A DNA stretch of 5,758 bases from Methylovirgula sp. (GTDB taxonomy: Bacteria > Pseudomonadota > Alphaproteobacteria > Rhizobiales > Beijerinckiaceae), in assembly GCA_030040215.1 (NCBI GenBank), contig JASHUD010000132.1, positions 1 through 5,758 of the forward strand. The letters run 5' to 3'. The position numbers and the translations under genes were made by a program. Shown in pieces: positions 1-5,207 of this stretch. Below the pieces are notes generated by a model that had not been told where the DNA came from, did no database searches, and saw only the letters and a program-made list of their open reading frames with translations. The stretch's first letter is position 1, and each line of letters starts with the position of its first letter.

Positions 1-893
1 CGCCATGCAGCGGCAATCGGCGCAGGGATTTCGAAGGGCGCGGCACTCCAGCCGAGCGCTTGCCGTGCGCCGCTGATCTCGGCGCGGCCGAGCGGGGAAC
101 CGTGCGCGGCGTGCGTGCCGGCTTTGGTCGGGGCGCCGAAGGCGATGGTCGTCTTGCAGGCGATCATGACCGGTCGGTCGGAATGTTGCGCTTTGGCGAG
201 CGCCGCGGCAATCTCCTCCGGCTTGTGGCCATCGATCCGCCAAGCATCCCACCCCGCCGCTTTGAAACGCGCCACTTGATCGACGGAATCGGCGAGATCG
301 AGGCGTCCGTCGATGGTGATTGCGTTGTCGTCCCAAAGCACGACGAGTTTCGAGAGGCAAAGATGCCCGGCGAGCGCGATCGCCTCCTGGCTGATGCCCT
401 CCATGAGGCAGCCGTCGCCGGCGATGACGTAGGTGCGGTGATCGACGAGGTCGGCGCCATGGCGCGCCGCCAGCATACGCTCGGCGATCGCCATGCCGAC
501 GGCCGCGCCGAGCCCCTGGCCGAGCGGTCCGGTGGTCGTCTCGATACCGGCGGCGTGGCCATATTCGGGATGGCCGGCAGTCTTCGAGCCGAGCTGGCGG
601 AAGCGCTTCAGTTCGTCGATCGTCATCCCCGGAGTGCCGACGAGATAAAGGAGCGCATAAAGCAGCATCGAGCCGTGCCCGGCGGAGAGCACGAAACGGT
701 CCCGATCCGGCCAATGCGGATCGGCCGGATCGAACCTGAGGAACTGCGTGAACAGGACGGTCGCCACGTCGGCCATGCCCATCGGCATGCCGGGGTGGCC
801 GGAATTGGCCTTCTCCACGGCGTCCATAGCGAGCGCCCGGATCGCGTTGGCCATCTCTTGGTGGGTCACGGGCGCCTTCGCGGCAACGTTCAT
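1..893 (-). CDS. cbbT: Transketolase, N-terminal 297 codons (partial, 3' end beyond window)
   Basis: This gene encodes the thiamine-diphosphate (ThDP) enzyme that moves two-carbon ketol units between sugar phosphates in the Calvin and pentose-phosphate pathways, in the cytosol. I translated the reverse strand from the ATG at 893-891; it stays open to the window edge. Visible motifs are SGHPG with His33, SAGHGS with His73, GHPE with His108, the GPLGQG loop at 122-127, the ThDP/metal motif GDG at 159-161 paired with Asn190 (WDDN), and HGSPLG with His264. These correspond to the substrate- and cofactor-binding histidines of known transketolases. About 45% of a usual 650-670 residue protein is present: the pyrophosphate-binding domain, not the pyrimidine-binding or C-terminal domains. 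It lies 9 nt after the cbbP stop codon in the same direction, so I call it cbbT rather than a housekeeping tkt; that naming rests on context. No frameshift is visible. Confidence 0.96.
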   Translation of the reverse strand, partial: MNVAAKAPVTHQEMANAIRALAMDAVEKANSGHPGMPMGMADVATVLFTQFLRFDPADPHWPDRDRFVLSAGHGSMLLYALLYLVGTPGMTIDELKRFRQLGSKTAGHPEYGHAAGIETTTGPLGQGLGAAVGMAIAERMLAARHGADLVDHRTYVIAGDGCLMEGISQEAIALAGHLCLSKLVVLWDDNAITIDGRLDLADSVDQVARFKAAGWDAWRIDGHKPEEIAAALAKAQHSDRPVMIACKTTIAFGAPTKAGTHAAHGSPLGRAEISGARQALGWSAAPFEIPAPIAAAW

Positions 894-897
894 TCCG

Positions 898-904
898 TCT
901 CCTT
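898..904 (-). promoter_or_regulatory. Shine-Dalgarno of cbbT overlapping the cbbP stop codon
   Basis: On the minus strand the cbbP stop TAA runs directly into AAGGAGA, which ends 4 nt before the transketolase ATG (5 nt after AAGGAG). The ribosome terminating cbbP therefore covers the cbbT initiation site. This supports the chosen cbbT start and suggests translational coupling of the two genes; the coupling is inference. Confidence 0.75.
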
Positions 905-1781
905 AGACCGTGCGCCGGGCGCGTTCCACAATCTGCATGATAATCGGCGTCAGAATAAGCTGCATGGCAAGATCGAGCTTGCTGCCGGCGATCACGATCG
1001 AATTGGCCCGTGACATGAAACTATCGTGGATCATCGACAGCAGATAGGAGAAGTCGATCCCGCGCGGATCGCGGAAGCGGATGATCACCATCGATTCGTC
1101 CGAGGTCGGAATCCAGCGTGCCGCAAAGGGATTGGACGTATCGACGGTGGGCACCCGCTGAAAATTGATGTCCGTCTGCGTAAACTGCGGGCAGATATAG
1201 TGGATGTAGTCCGGCATACGGCGCAGGATCGTGTCCGTCACCGCCTCGGCGGAATAGCCGCGCGCCGCCTTGTCGCGATGGATCTTCTGGATCCATTCGA
1301 GATTGATGACCGGTACGACGCCGATTTTCAGGTCCGCGTAACGGGCGATGTCGATGTCGTCGGTGACGAGCGCGCCGTGCAGGCCTTCGTAGAAGAGCAA
1401 ATCGGTCTTTTCCGGCAGCGGCGTCCAATCGGTGAATTTGCCGGGTGTCCCGCTATAAAGGCGGTCCTCCTCGCCCTGATCATGCACGTAATGGCGCGTC
1501 TTGGCGCGGCCGGTTTCTCCATAGGTGCGAAACACCGCCTCAAGCTCGTGGAGCAGGTTGGCGCTCGGTCCGAAATGGCTGAAGTGCTGGTTGCCGCGCG
1601 CTTCCTCCTCACGCATGACCCGTTGCATCTCGTCGCGGTCGAAGCGGTGGAATGCGTCGCCTTCGACGAACGCGGCCTCGATCTTCTCGCGGCGGAAGAT
1701 CTGCGCGAAGGTGCGCTTGACCGAAGTTGTCCCGGCTCCAGAAGAGCCGGTAACGGAAATGATCGGATGCTTGGCCGACAT
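903..1781 (-). CDS. cbbP: Phosphoribulokinase, class I (bacterial octameric type)
   Basis: This enzyme phosphorylates ribulose-5-phosphate with ATP to ribulose-1,5-bisphosphate, the substrate of Rubisco; it is a diagnostic Calvin-cycle enzyme. The 292-residue length is typical of the proteobacterial class. The P-loop is GSSGAGTTS at residues 12-20. Arg31, Asp42, His45 and Arg49 (in EGDAFHRFDR), Glu131 (FYEGLHG) and Lys165, Arg168 and Asp169 (QKIHRD) fall at the same numbers as the catalytic, substrate and allosteric residues described for the Rhodobacter sphaeroides enzyme, so no key residue is missing. Family members are generally activated by NADH and inhibited by AMP; that is family knowledge and not visible here. 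The ATG at 1781 has GAAGGGA about 6 nt upstream. The gene lies 14 nt after the cbbF stop and 8-9 nt before cbbT, in one operon. Confidence 0.97.
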   Translation of the reverse strand: MSAKHPIISVTGSSGAGTTSVKRTFAQIFRREKIEAAFVEGDAFHRFDRDEMQRVMREEEARGNQHFSHFGPSANLLHELEAVFRTYGETGRAKTRHYVHDQGEEDRLYSGTPGKFTDWTPLPEKTDLLFYEGLHGALVTDDIDIARYADLKIGVVPVINLEWIQKIHRDKAARGYSAEAVTDTILRRMPDYIHYICPQFTQTDINFQRVPTVDTSNPFAARWIPTSDESMVIIRFRDPRGIDFSYLLSMIHDSFMSRANSIVIAGSKLDLAMQLILTPIIMQIVERARRTV

Positions 1782-1795
1782 CGATTTCCCTTCGC

Positions 1796-2851
1796 TCAGG
1801 TGCGTATCAATCCGCGGCGCCCGAAGAGCGGCGAATGCTCAGCCGAGAATTGCGGATCGGTATGATAGCGCGTGATGAGGTGGACGACGTTCGCCGAGCC
1901 GAACACGAGCGGCGTGCGTACGTGGATATCGGACGGCACCGTGTCGAGAATGCGACGCACGCCATCCGTGGCGTTGCCTCCCGCTTGTTCGGTGATGAAG
2001 GCGACCGGATTGGCCTCGTAGACGAGCCGCAGTCGGCCGGAACTATAACCTTGCCGCAAATCGCCCGGATACAGAAACACCCCGCCGCGCGACAGGATGC
2101 GGTAGGTCTCGGCGACCAGCGAGGCGATCCAACGCATGTTGTGGTCGCAGCCCAACGGGCCTTCCGTACCTCTCACGCAGTCGTCGACGAATGTGCGTAT
2201 CGACGGTCCCCAATGCCGGTAATTGGAGGTGTTGATCGCATATTCCTCCGATTGCCGTGGAATCTGCACGACCGCGTGCGTCTCCCGAAACGCGCCTTTG
2301 CGGCGATCCAACGTGAACACGCTGGTGTTGTCGGGGAACGCCAAAACGAGCGAGCATTGCGGTCCGTAAATTATGAAGCCTGCCGCCAACTGGTTGCGAC
2401 CGGGTTGCAGGAAATGTGCCCTGGCATCGCTTGCGACCGGCAGTATCGGGAGCACGGAAAAAATGGTGCCGACCGACACGTTGGCGTTGATGTTGGAAGA
2501 GCCATCGAGCGGATCGATGGCGACCGCCAGCGGCGCCGCCGGGTCGAACACCAGCGGCTCGTCGACTTCCTCGGATAGGGCGACGGCAACGGGCGCCTGA
2601 CGCAAAGCGCTTACGAACAGATCGTTGGCCAGGATATCTAAATTCTTCTGCACGTCGCCGTCGGAATTCAAATTGCCGACTGAGGCGTCGGTTTCGCCGG
2701 CAAGTCGCCCGAGCGCGACGACTTCCGCCACTTGCATGGCCGTATCGGCGATCGCACGGATGACAGCCGCGACGGGGACAAGGGCAGCGTCCTGGCCGAC
2801 ACGCTCCTGGAGGACAGTTCGTAGCTCTCTTGCAGGCGCAATCTCGAGCAT
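1796..2851 (-). CDS. cbbF: Fructose-1,6-bisphosphatase, class I
   Basis: This enzyme hydrolyses fructose-1,6-bisphosphate to fructose-6-phosphate for ribulose-bisphosphate regeneration and gluconeogenesis. Counting from the ATG at 2851 it has 351 residues, as usual for the class. Signature parts are GDVQK at 65-69, SEE at 93-95 (metal ligands), and the DPLDGSSN metal/phosphate motif at 113-120. Further on are AINTSNYRHW, the NMRWIASLVAE segment with RGGVFLYP, and the C-terminal LVYEANPVAF...EQAGG sugar-binding and metal region. The reading frame also opens at a GTG two codons upstream (2857), but that codon abuts the AGG of the Shine-Dalgarno, while the ATG sits 5 nt after AGGG, so I prefer the ATG. 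It is the first gene of the visible cbb operon, in the order F-P-T. The class I type also acts in plain gluconeogenesis; context makes it cbbF. Whether it also uses sedoheptulose bisphosphate cannot be seen. Confidence 0.96.
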   Translation of the reverse strand: MLEIAPARELRTVLQERVGQDAALVPVAAVIRAIADTAMQVAEVVALGRLAGETDASVGNLNSDGDVQKNLDILANDLFVSALRQAPVAVALSEEVDEPLVFDPAAPLAVAIDPLDGSSNINANVSVGTIFSVLPILPVASDARAHFLQPGRNQLAAGFIIYGPQCSLVLAFPDNTSVFTLDRRKGAFRETHAVVQIPRQSEEYAINTSNYRHWGPSIRTFVDDCVRGTEGPLGCDHNMRWIASLVAETYRILSRGGVFLYPGDLRQGYSSGRLRLVYEANPVAFITEQAGGNATDGVRRILDTVPSDIHVRTPLVFGSANVVHLITRYHTDPQFSAEHSPLFGRRGLIRT

Positions 2852-2856
2852 AACCA

Positions 2857-2860
2857 CCCT
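2857..2860 (-). promoter_or_regulatory. Shine-Dalgarno of cbbF (decides ATG 2851 over GTG 2857)
   Basis: AGGG on the minus strand is followed by TGGTT and then ATG at 2851-2849, a normal 5-nt spacing. The alternative GTG start at 2857 would overlap the last G of this same element, which is sterically unsuitable. Confidence 0.6.
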
Positions 2861-2878
2861 GATATTGTGGAATTATGA

Positions 2879-2908
2879 GCCTCGGTCTTGAAGATTGAGG
2901 CGAAGACC
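2879..2908. repeat. Two interleaved inverted repeats in the cbbF leader
   Basis: Two perfect dyads overlap about 30-57 nt upstream of the cbbF ATG. GCCTC (2879-2883) pairs with GAGGC (2897-2901), and GGTCTT (2884-2889) pairs with AAGACC (2903-2908). Each has a 13-nt spacer. The arms alternate (A, B, A', B'), so in RNA only one hairpin would easily form at a time; no connecting nucleotides remain to allow a standard pseudoknot. The pair may be a protein operator or alternative leader hairpins. The arms are short, so chance is possible. Confidence 0.4.
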
Positions 2909-3016
2909 CGGAAGGAGACTAGCCAAAATCGAGGTATGACTCAAAAAATTCCAAAGACAAGCGAGGCGAGTTGGGGTGGCGTGGGCGGAAGCAAAGATTC
3001 GCGAGCCGGTCGCTCC

Positions 3017-3044
3017 ACGCCGCCGGCGCCCGGCTAGGCGGCGT
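3017..3044 (-). terminator. GC-rich hairpin across the glycosyltransferase stop codon (weak terminator candidate)
   Basis: On the minus strand ACGCCGCC (3044-3037) can pair with GGCGGCGT (3024-3017), an 8-bp GC stem with a 12-nt loop that contains the TAG stop of the glycosyltransferase gene. An alternative inner stem GCCGG-GCG-CCGGC (3034-3022) competes. No T-tract follows, so it is not a canonical intrinsic terminator. It may stall polymerase, protect the mRNA 3' end, or have no role. Confidence 0.3.
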
Positions 3045-4383
3045 CGCTCTTCGGCTGAAACAAGCTTAAGAGGACATCGCTGTAGGCGTCGCCGCTGTGG
3101 CGGCGCGCAAATCTCGCGGCGCGCTCGACCGCGCGGGCCCGGCATTCGGAAAGGCGCGGTAGAAGCCGCTCGATCGCGGCGGCCAGTGCGGCGGCTTCAT
3201 AAGGAGCGAAGATCTCGCCTTCCGCTTCGCCCCGCTCGATGCTTGTCGCCGCGTAAATGCCTTGCGCGGCGATGATCGGCCGGCCGGCGGCGACCGCCTC
3301 GGTAAAAATCCCCGAGCCGCGCGGCCCGAAACGTTCGGGATCGTAGGGCAGAAGGGTGACATCAACCGCGTTCGTTCTCTCCGCATATTCGCTATTGCTC
3401 ATCGTTCGATCGATCAATTCCACATCGGGCATCCGGCGCAGTTGTCTTTCCGCGGCGATCGTCGCCTTTTCCCAGTTGCTATGCTGGATTTGGACAACGA
3501 ACTGGACCGGCAGCTGCTTCGCATGGCAGATTTCGATCGCCTCCGGCAGCAAGTGAAATCCCTTTTCGGTTTTCGAATAGCCGAAGAATCCGAGTCGCAC
3601 CTTCTTCGCGTTGGTCTGCGGCAGCCAGAAGACCGGCAAAGCGATGGGGAGGATCGTAGTGTCGATCTGGAACTCGTGCCGATAGACTTCGGCAAGCGCA
3701 TCGTTCTCGGTCGTGAAGAACAGCGAAGTGCCGATGAGCTTGTCGGCAAGCAAAAAGGCGCTGCGGTAGTAGCTTTCGCCGAGTTTGCCGTTGCTCCCCC
3801 AGGGAGTCCAACTCGGCGTGAACATCAAATGAGCGACGACCTTCGGCAATGCGTACGGCGGCAGCGACTGCAAATAGCGGATCAGGCCATAGATCTGATT
3901 CTGTGAAATCGCCGGCACGACGATGAGGTTTTCGCGTTTCCATACGTCGGCCGGCAATCTGCCAAGATCTCTTTCATAGGTTTCGTTGAGCAGCCGCCAC
4001 GTTCGCTCTTCGGAGAAGATCGACTTGCCGCGCAGAAAATCCCGCAGCAGCGCCCAAATGCGCGAAACGAATTCAAGAAACGGCGGAAACTTACCTTTGT
4101 AGAGACTGCCGTGGAAATGTGGAATTGCGCCGATATCGGCGATGAGTGCGCGATGCATCCGCTTTGCGCCGAACACCCGATAGGCGATCTTGCGCCGCGC
4201 GAAGGCCTTGCAGATTTCAAGGAGCAGCTGATAGCTGTGCTCTCCCCGTCCGCGCAGGCCGTTATCGAGCACGATGATTTCCATTCCGTCGCGCGCCGGC
4301 TCCTGTTTTCTTGCTGTCTTATAAGTGGTAAGCTGCATATCTGACAACGATGGGACCGCGGTCGCTTTTGGGGAGGCGGTCAC
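3034..4383 (-). CDS. GT-B fold glycosyltransferase (GT4-like), acceptor unknown
   Basis: This is a predicted cytosolic or membrane-associated sugar transferase of 449 residues, with no signal peptide or clear membrane helix. The N-terminal Rossmann half begins at about residue 34 (MEIIVLDNG) with a glycine-rich GRGEHSYQ loop at 45-52. The C-terminal nucleotide-sugar half begins at about 263 with RLGFFGYSKTEKGFHLLPEA and carries LLPYDPERFGPRGSGIFTEAVAAGRPII at roughly 344-371, the layout of GT4 enzymes. The usual EX7E motif is only half present: Glu362 aligns with the second Glu, while the first position falls in GPRGSG. I chose the GTG start at 4383 because GAGG lies 6 nt upstream. ATG codons at residues 16 and 34 are alternatives, and residues 1-33 look like a disordered extension. 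It is divergent from the lipid hydroxylase gene and upstream of, in line with, the cbb operon. The donor, acceptor and pathway are unknown; envelope polysaccharide or glycolipid work is plausible. Confidence 0.8.
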   Translation of the reverse strand: MTASPKATAVPSLSDMQLTTYKTARKQEPARDGMEIIVLDNGLRGRGEHSYQLLLEICKAFARRKIAYRVFGAKRMHRALIADIGAIPHFHGSLYKGKFPPFLEFVSRIWALLRDFLRGKSIFSEERTWRLLNETYERDLGRLPADVWKRENLIVVPAISQNQIYGLIRYLQSLPPYALPKVVAHLMFTPSWTPWGSNGKLGESYYRSAFLLADKLIGTSLFFTTENDALAEVYRHEFQIDTTILPIALPVFWLPQTNAKKVRLGFFGYSKTEKGFHLLPEAIEICHAKQLPVQFVVQIQHSNWEKATIAAERQLRRMPDVELIDRTMSNSEYAERTNAVDVTLLPYDPERFGPRGSGIFTEAVAAGRPIIAAQGIYAATSIERGEAEGEIFAPYEAAALAAAIERLLPRLSECRARAVERAARFARRHSGDAYSDVLLSLFQPKSDAA

Positions 4384-4510
4384 CCGCGGCCTCAGGTCCT
4401 TGCTTTCCTACTCCAATAGGCCGATCGCCATTGCGAAGGCCAGTCGGGGAAAGACCTTGAAGGACTTTCGCCCGATTTGCTAAAGAACGGTTCCCAAAAG
4501 GATTTATAGC
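4384..4510. promoter_or_regulatory. Divergent intergenic region between glycosyltransferase and hydroxylase genes
   Basis: This 127-bp gap separates two divergent start codons, so it should hold promoters for both. On the plus strand AAGGA (4498-4502) lies 8 nt before the hydroxylase ATG as its Shine-Dalgarno. A possible but weak sigma-70 pair is TTGAAG (starting at 4457) and CTAAAG, spaced by 17 nt. On the minus strand GAGG (4393-4390) serves the glycosyltransferase GTG. The dominant structure is the dyad listed separately at 4445-4474. Confidence 0.5.
4445..4474. repeat. 30-nt imperfect dyad, candidate operator or leader hairpin
   Basis: The dyad is centred on G4459. CCTT (4455-4458) mirrors AAGG (4460-4463). 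After one A/A mismatch GAAAG (4449-4453) mirrors CTTTC (4465-4469). With one bulged G at 4470, CGGG (4445-4448) mirrors CCCG (4471-4474). That gives 13 paired positions per arm. It ends 36 nt before the hydroxylase start and lies between divergent genes, a usual place for a dimeric repressor or activator site. As RNA it would fold to a stem with a UUGAA-type loop. It overlaps the weak -35/-10 candidate, which would fit repression; that is inference. Confidence 0.5.
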
Positions 4511-5176
4511 ATGGCGTCGTTCGAAGACCAGGATGCGAATGGGTCGCGGGCGCCGAGCCCGGAATTGCTGCGCGCCTCGCCGCGGCTCTTCGAAAACCCC
4601 TGGCTCGACAAATTGTCGCGCGTGCATTGGTCGATGCCGCTCATCTTATACGCACCCTTCGTGGGATTGCTGGCGTGGCTGAGCTTCCGCGCGCAGGCGC
4701 CGGTGATCGTCGTCGGCGCGGCGGCGCTCGGTTATCTCCTCTGGACGCTGACCGAATATCTTGGCCACCGCTACTTATTCCACGCCGAGTTCCCGGGCAG
4801 GTGGGGCGCGCGGCTGCATTTCCTGATCCACGGCGTGCATCACGATCATCCGAACGATCCTTTGCGCCTCGTCATGCCGCCGCTCCTGAGCGCGCCGATC
4901 ATGCTGATCGCGCTCCTTGTCGGGCGCGTGCTCTTCGGGGTTCCCCTCGTCTATCCCGCGCTGATGGGATTCATGCTCGGCTATCTCAGCTACGACATGG
5001 TGCATTACTACGTGCATCACGCCGAGCCGAAGACGCGCCTCGGGCGTAACCTGCGGCGGATCCACATGCTGCATCATTTCCGGGATCCGGAGCGCGGTTT
5101 CGGAGTCAGCGCGCCGTGGTGGGATAAGATCTTCCGTACCGAGCATCTGCCGGCGCGGCAAGACGGGCCGCGCTAG
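4511..5176 (+). CDS. Membrane fatty-acid 2-hydroxylase-like protein (FA2H/Scs7 type, fatty acid hydroxylase superfamily)
   Basis: This is a predicted inner-membrane di-metal oxygenase of 221 residues that would insert a hydroxyl group into an acyl chain, possibly at C2 of lipid-bound fatty acids. Ten conserved histidines are visible: His86 and His91 (HRYLFH), His107, His110 and His111 (HGVHH), His165 and His169 (HYYVH), and His185, His188 and His189 (HMLHH). This set and its spacing match the FA2H/Scs7 pattern better than carotenoid or sterol enzymes, as does the ending GFGVS...WWDKIF at 196-208. Hydrophobic segments lie near 42-59, 64-82 and 125-160. The cytochrome b5 domain of eukaryotic FA2H is absent, so the electron donor must be another protein. 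The ATG at 4511 has AAGGA 8 nt upstream. It is transcribed alone, divergent from a glycosyltransferase and convergent with a ceramide-glucosyltransferase-like gene. The substrate is inferred, not shown; a sphingolipid N-acyl chain or other membrane lipid is possible. Confidence 0.85.
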   Translation: MASFEDQDANGSRAPSPELLRASPRLFENPWLDKLSRVHWSMPLILYAPFVGLLAWLSFRAQAPVIVVGAAALGYLLWTLTEYLGHRYLFHAEFPGRWGARLHFLIHGVHHDHPNDPLRLVMPPLLSAPIMLIALLVGRVLFGVPLVYPALMGFMLGYLSYDMVHYYVHHAEPKTRLGRNLRRIHMLHHFRDPERGFGVSAPWWDKIFRTEHLPARQDGPR

Positions 5177-5207
5177 AGGCGGCCCCGATCAGCCTTTTTC
5201 GGGCCGC
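5165..5207. terminator. Alternating inverted 7-mers at the convergent junction (possible bidirectional terminator)
   Basis: GGGCCGC occurs at 5165-5171 and 5201-5207, and its exact complement GCGGCCC at 5179-5185. The middle copy can pair with either neighbour. The left hairpin has a 7-nt loop containing the hydroxylase TAG. A T5 run at 5195-5199 follows on the plus strand, but 9 nt after the stem, and it lies in the loop of the right hairpin. The placement, across both stop codons with 12 nt between genes, suggests transcript-end formation in both directions. The lack of an adjacent T-tract makes it non-canonical. Confidence 0.45.

Larger units (their letters stand above)
2852..3033 (-). promoter_or_regulatory. 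Upstream region of the cbb operon; probable promoter and control region
   Basis: This 182-bp gap lies between the glycosyltransferase stop and cbbF and has no convincing gene. It is more AT-rich than its surroundings, with a T6 run on the minus strand at 2944-2949 and a CATAAT (one mismatch to the sigma-70 -10 consensus) on the minus strand around 2872-2877, about 20 nt before the start codon. I could not find a matching -35 hexamer, and no clean TNA-N7/8-TNA CbbR half-site pair. The region is assigned as promoter-bearing because a 182-bp gap heads a tightly packed operon; the precise elements are unproven. Confidence 0.4.

Noticed and set aside
60..1013. Long plus-strand open frame of 317 codons opposite cbbT and cbbP
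   Set aside because: It is rich in Arg, Gly, Asp and His, with no family motif, and lies antisense to motif-complete transketolase and phosphoribulokinase. It is a typical GC-rich shadow frame.
1026..1865. Plus-strand open frame of 279 codons opposite cbbP
   Set aside because: It is antisense to every catalytic motif of phosphoribulokinase, has no domain signature and has atypical composition; a shadow frame.
2944..2949. T6 run on the minus strand as an intrinsic terminator of the glycosyltransferase gene
   Set aside because: No adjacent stable hairpin precedes it. The only nearby pairing is a 4-bp CCAA/TTGG with a long loop.
2852..3033. CbbR (LysR-type) binding site
   Set aside because: T-N11-A pairs occur by chance, and I found no TNA-N7/8-TNA arrangement on either strand, so I do not annotate one.
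2873..3145. Minus-strand open frame of 90 codons covering the cbbF upstream gap
   Set aside because: It begins inside the glycosyltransferase coding region in another frame, is Arg/Leu-rich, and has no good ribosome binding site or recognisable motif. It ends just before cbbF by chance.
4319..4627. Minus-strand open frame of 102 codons across the divergent intergenic region
   Set aside because: It runs antisense into the hydroxylase start, overlaps the glycosyltransferase start in another frame and has no family resemblance.
4511..5176. Beta-carotene hydroxylase (CrtZ) or sterol desaturase identity for the membrane hydroxylase
   Set aside because: The ten-histidine layout and the C-terminal HMLHH...GFGVS...WWDKIF segment fit the FA2H/Scs7 type better, and no carotenoid or sterol genes are in the window.
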